Assembly (NCBI RefSeq): GCF_001667315.1
Contig: NZ_LZHT01000091.1
Location: 26,523-90,522 of the forward strand
Source of the DNA: Mycobacterium sp. 852002-10029_SCH5224772
GTDB lineage: Bacteria; Actinomycetota; Actinomycetes; Mycobacteriales; Mycobacteriaceae
DNA length: 64,000 bases
Direction of reading: 5' to 3'
Each line of letters opens with the position of its first letter. Within the stretch, counting starts at the first letter, position 1. Below are positions 55,125-63,663 of this stretch, piece by piece. The notes below the pieces were generated by a model that saw nothing but the letters and a program-made list of their open reading frames with translations, searched no databases and had not been told where the DNA came from. Made by a program: the position numbers and the translations under genes.

Positions 55125-55149
55125 TTCAATCCCAGTATCGCGCACCAGC
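55125..55149. repeat. attR of island 2
   Basis: Identical over 25 bp to the tRNA-Val(GAC) 3' end at 23262-23286. It does not form a full tRNA here. CATGGTACCTAG follows at the same distance as at attL. Confidence 0.9.
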
Positions 55150-55260
55150 GTTTTAGCATTTCAACCATGGTACCTAGTTGAGCTATACGAGTTGCGTGCC
55201 AAACTACGTGCCAATAACGGGCTATGATTCCGAGGGCGCAGCGCGGGCTCTCAACATCGT

Positions 55261-55293
55261 CGCGACGGTTGTCGACCAGCTATGACCGCACGC
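55261..55293 (+). repeat. Left copy of imperfect 33-bp direct repeat
   Basis: Matches 59157-59189 at 29 of 33 bases (shared core TCGACCAGCTAT). Both copies read as the C-terminal codons A-T-V-x-D-Q-L-stop in one frame, so they may be ends of paralogous genes as well as an old junction. Confidence 0.55.
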
Positions 55294-55911
55294 TCGGGAC
55301 ACCAGAGCCACCAAATTCACATGGGTTCGCCACCCGGCCTCCATTTCGTTGAAAACGCCCCATTGCGCCTGCGTCGCCACCTAGCCTCGAAGTTTGTGAA
55401 TCTGGAGACCGCGATACTGCTCTGGCTGTTTTGCGCCGCAATCGGAGCGGCAATCGCTAAGTCGAAGAACCGCAACTGGACCGAAGGCTTACTACTCGGC
55501 GGGTTGCTGGGCGTGCTCGGCGTCATCATCGAGCTTTTCCTGCGTAGTCAAGCTCCTGGCATGCAAGCAGCTGGCTGGTACCCCAACCCAGCAGGGACTG
55601 GGAGCCAGCGATATTGGAACGGTAGGGAATGGAGTGACCTGCCGCCGCGCCCTGGGGAGAGTAACGCCCCTCAAGCAATCAACGGGCCGGCCGCGCTGCA
55701 AGCACAAACCAAGAAGTGTCCGGACTGCGCGGAAACCGTCCTCGCCGATGCAAAGCTATGCAGGTACTGCGGGCACCACTTTCCCACCAGCAACGTCAAA
55801 TGCTTTAAGTGCCAGTATGTCCAGGCAGTACTGACAAGCCAAACGGCGTTTGCATGCGAGCAATGCGGCCATCGTCTAAAGCGCCACACCCCATCGTCCG
55901 CTGGTAATTAG
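55282..55911 (+). CDS. DUF2510 and zinc-ribbon membrane protein
   Basis: Up to 209 residues; a GTG at 55396 (VNLETAILLWLFCAA) is a likelier start because the membrane segments begin there. Two hydrophobic segments (about 44-60 and 70-85 of the long form) precede a DUF2510 motif AAGWYPNPAGTGSQRYWNGR and two zinc ribbons (KKCPDCAE/CRYCGHH, KCFKCQYV/CEQCGHR). Such proteins are actinobacterial membrane proteins of unknown role. Confidence 0.75.
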   Translation: MTARSGHQSHQIHMGSPPGLHFVENAPLRLRRHLASKFVNLETAILLWLFCAAIGAAIAKSKNRNWTEGLLLGGLLGVLGVIIELFLRSQAPGMQAAGWYPNPAGTGSQRYWNGREWSDLPPRPGESNAPQAINGPAALQAQTKKCPDCAETVLADAKLCRYCGHHFPTSNVKCFKCQYVQAVLTSQTAFACEQCGHRLKRHTPSSAGN

Positions 55912-56083
55912 TGGGTCGAGCGCGGCCAAATGCGTCAGCCCGGCCCCGGCCGGCAGGAGAGACCAGCCGGAAACCGGGCCGACACAGACGCAGCGGCAGG
56001 CGGCAGGTTCCCTACGGCCGGGGAAGATTCCGAGCACGGGCATTCCCGGGGCACCGCGTGACGTCGGCGCAACAATAGGCGGC

Positions 56084-57198
56084 ATGAACGTCCTGGCCGC
56101 CCTCGCGCTTTCCACAGCATTCTTCGCGCCGACGGCTCCTGCGCCGCCGCTCTCGCCGTCAACCTGCCAGCCAGTCAGCAACGGAGGCAACTGTTATCAG
56201 CCCGCCGAACTCTGCCGTAACAGAGACCACGGCGTGACCGCTGACGGCGAAAAGATTGTTGCGCCAACAATGATTGTTGGCGTTGGGAACCGGCTTCCTA
56301 ACGTGGCCAGCAAGCGCAACCGCACGCGGCCGACCTGCATGTTCTGTGAAGGTGACGCCCCGATCACCCGCGAGCACATCTTCCGGTCGTCATGGAAGCA
56401 CAAGATCGATACCAGCGAGCACCTGGTGGAGCTGCCGTTTTTCGAACGAAAGTTCACCCAATACGGGCAAGATAATTCCGCGGTACGAACGAAGTCGGAA
56501 GACCTCTTCTCCACCAGCGTCAAGCGGGTATGCGCACCGTGCAACAACACCTGGATGAACGACCTGGATTCAATCGCGGAGCCGTGGGTCTTCGATCCCA
56601 ACAACGATGACAACCGATGTGATTCAGCGCAATTTCGGCGCTGGGCAATCAAAATCGCGCTACTGCGCCTGTATTTCGAGCAAACATTTCTCATCGAACC
56701 GGGCGATACGGCGAAAATCTATGCTGGCGAGGACATCCCGGACTGGCATGTGTTCATCGGTCATACCCAGCGCCCGGAACACCGACACTCGCTCTGCGGA
56801 ATCGGCCCGGTCACCATAGCCCCACCAGGCGGAAAAGTGTATGGGCTTACCCAAGTGTCGTGGACACTTGGCCACAGCCTGGTCGTAGCTATCCGCGTCG
56901 TCATTCGCGACTACGAACCACCATTGAGCGAATTCGATGAGCTATCACGGATTGCCTCAAAAACTTCAAGCAGTACAACCGCTGGCGTGGCATCGAAGTG
57001 CTTGAGGTGCTGCCCGGCGCGAAGCAGATGCCGAGTGTGCGTTCGCTACCAGCTCTGCCCACCGCAGAAGTTCAACGTCTCGTCTGGCTCTTTACCCCTC
57101 GTCCCATCTCACCGATCGCGTCTAACGTGCGCGAGGCGAACGAAGGAATGCAGCAGCTCGCGCAACAACTCGGCCTGGAGGTAAACCAGCCCCGCTAG
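56084..57198 (+). pseudogene. HNH-like gene fused to a secreted-protein head, then frameshifted
   Basis: The frame opens with a signal peptide (MNVLAALALSTAFFAPTAPA) and the beginning of a small secreted mycobacterial protein (NGGNCYQPAELCRNRDHG), which breaks off at GEKIV. From about 56294 an HNH-type zinc domain follows (CMFCEGDAPITREHIF, CAPCNNTWMNDLD). Near 56950-56965 the sense jumps to another frame that continues to 57198 (EVLPGAKQMPSVRSLPALPT, IASNVREANEGMQQL); one missing base, possibly in the AAAAA run, would join them. Either a recent pseudogene or an assembly error. Confidence 0.7.
56262..56282. promoter_or_regulatory. 21-bp palindrome before the HNH-like domain
   Basis: CGCCAACAAT and its exact complement flank a single G. 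It lies exactly where the secreted-protein head stops matching, so it may be an operator of the original HNH gene or a junction scar. Confidence 0.5.
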
Positions 57199-57207
57199 GT
57201 TGATGGC

Positions 57208-57651
57208 GTGGCCATCGTTTATCACTACACGGACACGCAGGCGTTCAAAGGCGTTATCGAGAACGCCGCATTGTGGGCCACCGACTTCAGGTACCTCAAC
57301 GATTCCGGCGAGCTGGTTTACACGTGGAACGAGTTCGTGGAGCGGCTTGACCACCTCGTTGACCAGCCGGGAGATCACTCCGAGGCGTATCGGGCGCAGC
57401 TTGAAGCGCTGAGGCTAATGAACGCCAGGGACCTGATGCTGTTTGACGACGCCATGTTTGTTGCGTGCTTCACCGAATTACCCGACGAAGTCACTCAGTG
57501 GGCCGGATATGGCGACAAAGGACGCGGCCTGGCGCTCGGGTTCGACTCCGAACGCATTGCTACGCTTAAGGTTCCCCAGTATCGCCACGGCCTCGACGGG
57601 CAGTTGACGCCCATGAAAGCGATCGTCGGCCTAGGTCCCGGCACCCAGTGA
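57208..57651 (+). pseudogene. DUF2971 protein, C-terminally truncated
   Basis: 147 residues from GTG 57208. IVYHYTDTQAFKGVIENAAL, LWATDFRYLNDSGEL and FVACFTELPDEVTQWAGYGD are the typical first half of DUF2971 proteins, which normally run to about 250-300 residues; here the frame stops shortly after LALGFDSERI. Loss of the second half probably occurred at the junction with the DUF6308 remnant. Confidence 0.75.
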
Positions 57652-57779
57652 CGCCGCCGCGAGACAGCGCCAAGACCAGCTGCCCTGATAGTTACTAACC
57701 GGAAACGGGTAATCCACACCCCATCACTGGGTGGCATCGACGATAGTGGCCAAGACGATTCAGAGGGCAAGGGGGGACT

Positions 57780-58362
57780 TAAATGCATGTGAAGACCACG
57801 GATTTCGTACCACAGCTGGTCGCTGGTCGGTGGCGGCGATGTGACTATCGTTTGCGTCAGCAAGTTGGATATCGGTCGGGATGGCGCGGAGTGCGACGCC
57901 AAGGCTTCCCGTTGGGTGGTCGAGCAGGTAAAGCGTCGTCCTGCAGGTATATTGACGGACAGAAGCGAAACAGCGACGAGATCATCTGCTACGAACTTGT
58001 TTGCCGCATCAGGCCGGTCGCCGCCACCCAAGAGCGACTCAAAGCGGCTTCCCGTGTATCCGAGCCGTCCGATTGTTTCAAAGGGTGAGAAGTAATCTTT
58101 AAGCAGCGCAACGCATTGCGGGCGATTCGCTAGCAGTCGGTCGAGCGGCTCCCAGTCGGGCTCGTTGTCCTTAGCCACAGCGCGGACGGTATCAGCGAAC
58201 GCATTGCAATACCCAGCAATCTGTAGAGCGCTTCGTAGGGCAGCAGCATATCCAGTGACAGATGTTGTGGCTGGTGTCGTAATACAGGTTCGACGTGACG
58301 TTGAGTGCCTCGCGAATGTAGACGTAGCCACCACCAGCCTGCACCGCGCGAGCCAGCTTCAT
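57780..58362 (-). pseudogene. DUF6308-like gene with at least two frameshifts
   Basis: Start at ATG 58362: MKLARAVQAGGGYVYIREAL. After about 30 residues sense moves to another frame (AAALRSALQIAGYCNAFADT, then RFESLLGGGDRPDAANKFVA, DDLVAVSLLSVNIPAG), and at about 57940 to a third (TTLYLLDHPTGSLGVALRAI, then QRPAVVRNPW). Each fragment matches the DUF6308 pattern, so this is a decayed gene, not a set of real ORFs. Confidence 0.7.
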
Positions 58363-58473
58363 CGAGGAATTTTCACAATTTCGATGTGAGTAATCCTGCA
58401 GGCGTTTACGCTCAAATCGACGAATCCGGGAACGTCACCAGCATGAATGTCACCAAAAAGGGGGTTCGGGACC

Positions 58474-58806
58474 ATGTTGTTCCGCGCAACTTTCATCACC
58501 ACAGGTGCTTTCGCGACCGGAGCTGCGGTCGCTGGGATCGCGTTCGCAGCGCCTGCCCAAGCAGACGAGACCGCGTATATCACCGACATGCACAACGCTG
58601 GGATCGCCAACGATTACGGTGACTCGGGGCTATTAAAGACAGGCTGGCAGGCGTGTGAGTCGATATCCTCCGGATTATCTCCCGGGGATGTGAAGGCCCG
58701 AATTCTGTACAACTCCGACAGCAACGAGGGCGCCAGTGGGATCACCCCCGATCAGGCTAACGACATTGTGAACTACGCAATGGTTGACCTATGCCCGAGC
58801 GCCTAG
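58474..58806 (+). CDS. DUF732-domain exported protein
   Basis: 110 residues from ATG 58474 (MLFRATFITTGAFATGAAVA), with a signal peptide cleaved near AAPAQA-DE. DUF732 pattern: AYITDMHNAGIAN, WQACESISSGLSPGDVKARI and a final VDLCPSA, with the two cysteines of the family. The second DUF732 gene of the window; the other is in island 1. Confidence 0.85.
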   Translation: MLFRATFITTGAFATGAAVAGIAFAAPAQADETAYITDMHNAGIANDYGDSGLLKTGWQACESISSGLSPGDVKARILYNSDSNEGASGITPDQANDIVNYAMVDLCPSA

Positions 58807-59044
58807 GTACTTCGACCTGAAACGTCGGGCGAGCGCGCCCCGCCGATTGGCGAACGCCGGGAAGGGCACCGAGTCGGTCAAGACGAACGCTCCCGCCGCG
58901 AATGTCGTGGACATGACCGGAACGGAGTCCGACGCACGACTAGCGCGCGTCATCTGTCACGCACCCCACCAACGCGGTGTGCGAGCGGTAACCGTTTGCG
59001 GACTCGATGGAACCGGATCGACGCTCACCGTCTGAATAGTTGAT

Positions 59045-59076
59045 CGGGCCGCCCCTACTCTCCAAGGGGCGGTCCG
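59045..59076 (+). terminator. Rho-independent-type terminator
   Basis: CGGGCCGCCCCT (59045-59056) pairs with AGGGGCGGTCCG (59065-59076), one wobble, 8-nt loop, then ATAATTT. It lies 10 nt after a stop codon at 59035. Confidence 0.65.
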
Positions 59077-59156
59077 ATAATTTCGTCGAGAAGGCCCGTG
59101 TCACTCCGCAGTCCCGCATAACGTAGGCGTGTGGTGAGTAGAGCAGCGTCTGACAA

Positions 59157-59189
59157 CGCGACGGTCCTCGACCAGCTATAACCGCGCGC
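59157..59189 (+). repeat. Right copy of imperfect 33-bp direct repeat
   Basis: 29 of 33 bases match 55261-55293. The pair brackets 3.9 kb of mostly decayed genes. Confidence 0.55.
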
Positions 59190-59379
59190 AGGACCGTACC
59201 TATGTCTAACTAGCAGATTGCCTCGGGGCCGGCGCGATTTCGCGTCGTCTTCCCCACTTCCGTAGTTCCTTGCCGGTCGCCAGCAGCGCGACGGTCCGGC
59301 TGTCGGATCACGCACAGCTTCTTCGTCGTATGGATAGACAACCGCGATGCGCGGAACCATGACGAATCTGGAGAACGCA

Positions 59380-59802
59380 ATGAAACTCGACGACAGCGCA
59401 CGCCAACTCATCGGTTCCGACCCGGCAACGCTGGTCACGATCAATCGCGACGGCAGCCCGCAAGTCAGCCTGGTGTGGGTGACGGTGCAGAGGACCGCCG
59501 ACGGCGGTGATGAGCTGGTCACCGCTCATCTGCTGGAGCATCAGAAGATCCGCAACATCCGGCGTGATCCCCGCGTGGCGGTGACCCTGGTGTCCACTGA
59601 CCGCAGTGGGCCGCAGACCCCCTATCTGTCGATCAAAGGCACGGCTCGCATCGAGGAGGGCGGCGCTCCCGAACTGCTCGACCACATCGCTACGACGATA
59701 TTCGGCCCCGGCACCGGTTTCCCGCCGCCCGATGCACCGCCCGGATACCTGACTCACATCACGATCGAGAAGGTCGGCGGCGTGGGCCCGTGGGCGACCT
59801 GA
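59380..59802 (+). CDS. PPOX-class flavin/F420-binding protein
   Basis: 140 residues from ATG 59380 behind GGAG; ATGs at 59347 and 59359 are alternatives. The split-barrel fold is seen in PATLVTINRDGSPQVSLVWV, LLEHQKIRNIRRDPRVAVTL and YLSIKGTARIEEGGAPELLD. These actinobacterial proteins bind F420 or FMN and reduce varied substrates in the cytoplasm. First clear chromosomal gene right of the accessory region. Confidence 0.88.
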   Translation: MKLDDSARQLIGSDPATLVTINRDGSPQVSLVWVTVQRTADGGDELVTAHLLEHQKIRNIRRDPRVAVTLVSTDRSGPQTPYLSIKGTARIEEGGAPELLDHIATTIFGPGTGFPPPDAPPGYLTHITIEKVGGVGPWAT

Positions 59803-59882
59803 ACATAGCTGCGGGCCGTGGCAGAAGACCGACTGACTAACCGGGGGGAAGTCCGCCAACCCCCTGCCGAGTGACTAGTCCC

Positions 59883-60191
59883 TCACCGGCCGGGGGCGGG
59901 CATGGGCATGTTCGGCATCGACGGCATACCCGGCATCGACGGCATGCCCGGCCTCGGCGGCATTTTCATGTCTTTCATCATGGACGCACAACAATCCATC
60001 GATTGGGCTGCCGGCGGGTCGGCTTTCATCATCGAGTGACAGCAGCCCTGCTGCCCGAGGAGTAGATAGATAATGGCGACGATGACGACGATGCCGACCG
60101 CGATGCCGGTGATGGCCAGGATTGGGTAGAGCCAGCGAGTCCACGTCGGGGTCGGCGGAGCGCTCGGGGTGTCGGAGGCGGTGTCGGTCAT
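59883..60191 (-). CDS. Single-pass membrane protein with Met/Cys-rich tail
   Basis: 102 residues. One membrane segment (about 22-46, YPILAITGIAVGIVVIVAII), then QQGCCHSMMK, SMDCCASMMKDMKMPPRPG and repeats of M-P-S-M-P. Cysteine pairs, His and many Met residues outside the membrane suggest binding of a soft metal such as copper; this is inference from composition. No metal ATPase or regulator is adjacent. Confidence 0.65.
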   Translation of the reverse strand: MTDTASDTPSAPPTPTWTRWLYPILAITGIAVGIVVIVAIIYLLLGQQGCCHSMMKADPPAAQSMDCCASMMKDMKMPPRPGMPSMPGMPSMPNMPMPAPGR

Positions 60192-60386
60192 TGCTACCTG
60201 CCTTTCATTGCGCGTAATCCGTAATTATCCGCCCGCACGCAAGCCAGCGACATCAGCCAACTTCCTCGCCAGGCGGTAGCCGATTTCCTTCGACCCCCCA
60301 CGGTTCGCCGAGCGCTTTCAAACGGCCGCCAAGGGTCAAGCCCCGGAGTTACGATCTGGGCACGGAGCTACAGATTCGAGGTGGCC

Positions 60387-60686
60387 ATGCATCGCACCCG
60401 ACGTCTCGTCACCGCATTCATCGCGGCCATCGCGCCGCTGATCGCCGTCGTCACATTCGCCACGTCACCCCCTGCGTCGGCCGACCCGATCTGTGGGACG
60501 GCGGGAACGCCGCCCTGTGCGGGACCTAGTCCGTTGACCCCTGACCAGCAGTGCGCGTTCATCGCGTGGCGATCGATGATGCCGTGCAACTGGCTGGGGG
60601 TGCAGGTGCCCGCCGGCACGCCGGGGAGTTGGGACAACCCGCCGGCGCCTCCACCGGAGCCACCGGCCCCTCCCCCGGAGCCGTGA
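60387..60686 (+). CDS. Small secreted Pro-rich protein
   Basis: 99 residues from ATG 60387 (MHRTRRLVTAFIAAIAPLIA), signal peptide cleaved near PPASA-DP. The mature part has four cysteines (PICGTAGTPPCAG, DQQCAFIAW, MPCNWLG) and a tail of P-x-P-P-E-P repeats. This type is common in mycobacteria; function unknown. Confidence 0.7.
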   Translation: MHRTRRLVTAFIAAIAPLIAVVTFATSPPASADPICGTAGTPPCAGPSPLTPDQQCAFIAWRSMMPCNWLGVQVPAGTPGSWDNPPAPPPEPPAPPPEP

Positions 60687-60743
60687 GCCGAGGCCGGCCA
60701 CTGGCGACGCGAACTCCCCACGCGGCGTGGGCTTCCCGCCGAC

Positions 60744-60935
60744 TTACCAGCCCCAATCGTCATCATCCAGGACATCCACGGTGAGATGGTTGTCGGCGGG
60801 AGCGGTGGTCCCGTAGGTGAACGTCATCAGGGTGCGGTCGTCGTCGAGCGGCTCAGTCGCGACGACGGTGGCGTGCCCGATCTTCATGCGGATCCGGTCT
60901 CCGGGCTTCAATTCGTCAACACGTTTCAGGGGCAC
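60744..60935 (-). CDS. Small beta-rich hypothetical protein
   Basis: 63 residues from ATG 60935 (MPLKRVDELKPGDRIRMKIG). The V-x-x-L-x-P-G-D-R start and the following strands (HATVVATEPL, TLMTFTYGTT, LTVDVLDDDD) look like a small beta-barrel as in intein/Hint-like fragments or DUF folds. Function unknown. Confidence 0.6.
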   Translation of the reverse strand: MPLKRVDELKPGDRIRMKIGHATVVATEPLDDDRTLMTFTYGTTAPADNHLTVDVLDDDDWGW

Positions 60936-61163
60936 GCTCGACCCAGCACCGGCGAAAATGGTAATCCTGCAGATACCGCGGTCATCATCGCCATTGTTTC
61001 ACGGCCCCCCAAGAAGTCCACCGGCCGTGCAGGCGCATTTGTGGAGGCAATTACCTCCTGAAACGATCAGATAGTCTGCGCCGCAACACGATACCACTCT
61101 CGCGGCGCCCCGCAGCAAAGTTCCCGGACGCGCCGAAGCCTTGCGCAGCTAACGCGATTCGAG

Positions 61164-62432
61164 TCAGCTCTCCACGAGGTCGGGGATCGGCTCCGCGTCC
61201 GTCAACCAGTGGCGTCCCACTTCGCGGGCCGCCTCCCACTTGGGGATGCTCACAGCGTCGTCTTGGCCCAGGTCCTCAGGGGTCGGGCCGATGCGTGCAG
61301 CCAGCGGAGCGAGGGCGTCCAGGTCGAAGTTGTACAGCTCGGCCGCCGCCAGGCCCAGCATTTGGCGGGTCTCCTCGACGGGGATGTCCCAGAAGGACCG
61401 ACGCAGCCACTCCCGGGTGTGCGGCCAGGTCCCCTCCGGGTGGGGAAAGTCATTGCCCCACAAGAGGTTCGATACACCGATCTCGTAGCGGCGCGCCAGC
61501 TCCCGGCGCTCCGTGGTGGTCGCCCCGATGAAACAATTCCGGTCGAAGTAGGCCGAGGGCGGCATCGTCAGATCGCCCTCCATCAGATGGCTCATCTTCT
61601 TGGCGGAGTGCTCACGCAGATACCGCGTGTCCATCAGCCAGAGCAGATCGTTGGCCCAAAACGCACCGCACTCGGTGACGCCCCACCGCAGCCCGGGGAA
61701 GCGCTCGAACACGCCCGACCACAACGCGAACCACAGGGGACGGGCACCCCACCAGCGCACCTCGGTCACATAGATCCCCAGGTGCCCGCCGTATTCCTCC
61801 TGCGGAGCCGGACCGGAGTGGGTGTGCACCGGCATCTGCAGGTCCTGGCAGGCGGCCCAGACCTTGTCGTAGCGGCGGTCGTGGTAGGGCGGGTAGCCGA
61901 CCCACCGCGCCGGGATCAAGATCCCGCCCCGCAGCCCGGATTCGGCCGCCCGGGTGATCTCGACGACGGCCGCGTCGACGTCCGCCAAAATCGGCACGAC
62001 CGCAACGCCGGCTCGCCGCTCGGGGCTGTGACTGCACAGTTCGGCCAACCAGCGGTTGTGTGCCCGCGCCCCGGCCATGGCCCGCCCCGGGTCGAGGTCG
62101 CCCGACTGACCCAGGCCGGCCCCGAACGGAGCCCCGGCGACGCCGGTCACGGCGTCGGCGTCGGGGAAGATGACCTCGCCGACCACCCCGTCGCCGTCGA
62201 GTTCCTTGTCCCGCAGCCCGACATCCCATCCGCCGGCGATGCCGTCGCCGTGCTCAGAGAACCACTCCTGCGCGAACTCCTCGTCGATGAATCCGCCCGC
62301 CTGCGCCGCGGCAGTCTTCTCGGCCAGGTAGGTCTCGAAGTCCTCCCGGTATTCGGGGTCGACGTATTCGCGGTACCGCTCGGTCGGGAGTTCGGCGTGG
62401 GTGTCCGCGGAGATGATGACGTAGGGGTTCAC
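61164..62432 (-). CDS. Amidohydrolase_2 family metal-dependent hydrolase (second copy)
   Basis: 422 residues from GTG 62432 behind AAGGAGAA. TIM-barrel metal ligands: YVIISADTHAELP at the start, MPVHTHSGPAPQEEYGG near 205, WGVTECGAFW near 255 and WGNDFPHPEGTWPH near 345. The family includes decarboxylases and hydrolases with one metal. It shares the whole plan with its neighbour (62445-63659) and lies 12 bp downstream of it, so it arose by tandem duplication. Confidence 0.9.
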   Translation of the reverse strand: MNPYVIISADTHAELPTERYREYVDPEYREDFETYLAEKTAAAQAGGFIDEEFAQEWFSEHGDGIAGGWDVGLRDKELDGDGVVGEVIFPDADAVTGVAGAPFGAGLGQSGDLDPGRAMAGARAHNRWLAELCSHSPERRAGVAVVPILADVDAAVVEITRAAESGLRGGILIPARWVGYPPYHDRRYDKVWAACQDLQMPVHTHSGPAPQEEYGGHLGIYVTEVRWWGARPLWFALWSGVFERFPGLRWGVTECGAFWANDLLWLMDTRYLREHSAKKMSHLMEGDLTMPPSAYFDRNCFIGATTTERRELARRYEIGVSNLLWGNDFPHPEGTWPHTREWLRRSFWDIPVEETRQMLGLAAAELYNFDLDALAPLAARIGPTPEDLGQDDAVSIPKWEAAREVGRHWLTDAEPIPDLVES

Positions 62433-62444
62433 GGGTGATTCTCC

Positions 62445-63659
62445 TTACCAAGCACGGATGGGGTCGGGTTCGAAGACGGTGCTGCGCGCGTCGGCAGGCG
62501 CGGCGGCCAGCGGCTCGGCGACGTCGGCCACGGTCGGGCCGATTCGGTCGACAAGGGGTGCGAGGGTCTCCAGGTCGAAGCCGTAGACGGCCGCCGCATT
62601 CCCCCCGACCATGGCCGCCACCTCGGCGGCAGGAACGCTACTGAAGGTGTGGCGCAGCGCTTCCCGCGTGTAGGGGGCGGTCCCCTCGTAGTGCGGGTAG
62701 TCGCTTCCCCACATGATTCGGTCGACGCCGATGCCGTGCCGCTCGGCGCACTCGACGGGGCGCATGAAACTGGCACCGACGTAGCACTGGCGGGCCCAGT
62801 ACTCGCTGGGCCGCAGCCTCAGCGAGCCGGCGGTGGGTCCGGCGAACCGGGCGATCGCCGAGTTCGCCCGCCCGTAGCGGGCCGCCGCCACGTCGAGCGA
62901 GTCGAGAGTCGCCGGTATCCACCCCGCGCCCTGCTCGGTGAAGACGACGGTGAGCTCCGGATGGCGATCGAGTGCGCCACTGAAGATCAAGTGCCACAAC
63001 GCTCGGTGCGCCCACCAGTGTGACTCGTACACCCACACCGCGAACGAGCTGCCCCACCCGTCCGTCGGGCTGGGTCCGGCGTTGCCGCCGTGGTGGTTGA
63101 CCACCACGCCCGCCTCGGCGCACGCCGTCCACAGCGGCTCCCAATGCTCGGCGTAGAGCGGGGGAATGCCGGTGTCGGGGGCGATCCCGGGCAGCAGCAC
63201 GCCGCCGCGCAGGCCCAGCTTGACGATCTGCGCCACCTCGGCGATGGCTTCGTCGAGATCCGGGAGCAGGATCTGGCCCACCCCGGCGCGCCGCTGCGGC
63301 GACAGGGAGCAGAAGTCGGCGAGCCACCGATTGTGCGCACGCAGGCCGGCCCAGCGCAGCTCGAGCTCACGTGCCGTCTCCGGCGGCGGGGCGGCCAGGC
63401 TCGCCTGAGGAAAGAACGGCGGCACGGTATTCGGGAAAATGACCTCCCCCGCGATGCCTTCGGTATCCAGATCGGAGTTGCGCCGGTCGCTGTTCCAGTT
63501 CCGTTCGGCCTCGGGCTCGGTGAGATCCCCGAACGGGTTGACGTATGTCGTTGCCCAGCCGTCGAATTCGTCCCGGTACTGCGGATCCAGGTACTCGCGG
63601 TAGCCGAGCAGGTCGGCACCGGCGTGGCAGTCGGCCGAAATGACGGTGTAGCGGTCCAT
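62445..63659 (-). CDS. Amidohydrolase_2 family metal-dependent hydrolase (first copy)
   Basis: 404 residues from ATG 63659 (MDRYTVISADCHAGADLLGY); the open frame extends upstream to 63710 across the previous stop. Metal and active-site segments: SADCH, VVVNHHGGNAGPSP, VVFTEQGAGWIP and MWGSDYPHYEGTAPY. Part of a leftward operon with the gene upstream (4 bp gap) and its paralogue downstream. Substrate unknown; steroid or aromatic-acid breakdown is a typical setting. Confidence 0.9.
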   Translation of the reverse strand: MDRYTVISADCHAGADLLGYREYLDPQYRDEFDGWATTYVNPFGDLTEPEAERNWNSDRRNSDLDTEGIAGEVIFPNTVPPFFPQASLAAPPPETARELELRWAGLRAHNRWLADFCSLSPQRRAGVGQILLPDLDEAIAEVAQIVKLGLRGGVLLPGIAPDTGIPPLYAEHWEPLWTACAEAGVVVNHHGGNAGPSPTDGWGSSFAVWVYESHWWAHRALWHLIFSGALDRHPELTVVFTEQGAGWIPATLDSLDVAAARYGRANSAIARFAGPTAGSLRLRPSEYWARQCYVGASFMRPVECAERHGIGVDRIMWGSDYPHYEGTAPYTREALRHTFSSVPAAEVAAMVGGNAAAVYGFDLETLAPLVDRIGPTVADVAEPLAAAPADARSTVFEPDPIRAW

Positions 63660-63663
63660 GGGG

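Larger units (their letters stand above)
23262..55149. mobile_element. Island 2: integrative defence island in tRNA-Val(GAC)
   Basis: Bounded by a perfect 25-bp direct repeat (23262-23286 and 55125-55149); the left copy is the 3' end of tRNA-Val(GAC). A tyrosine integrase, excisionase-like gene and ATPase lie at the right end. The backbone carries a MmeI-like methyltransferase (now split), serine recombinase, PIN and SHOCT proteins and a Sir2-HerA pair. A 17.76-kb Tn554-like element is nested inside. Similarity between the two ends continues beyond the core (shared CATGGTACCTAG at the same distance). Confidence 0.87.
58807..59346. other. Intergenic region with terminator and repeat copy
   Basis: An in-frame stretch ending at 59035 (ARVICHAPHQRGVRAVTVCG) may be the tail of a lost gene. 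It is followed by a strong terminator (59045-59076) and the right 33-bp repeat copy (59157-59189). Confidence 0.4.

Noticed and set aside
58784..59035. ORF after the DUF732 gene
   Set aside because: It overlaps the DUF732 stop, lacks a ribosome site and has mixed composition; at most the tail of a lost gene.
61209..62438. 409-codon plus-strand ORF opposite the amidohydrolase
   Set aside because: Antisense shadow with no start signal or domain; the minus strand encodes a full amidohydrolase.
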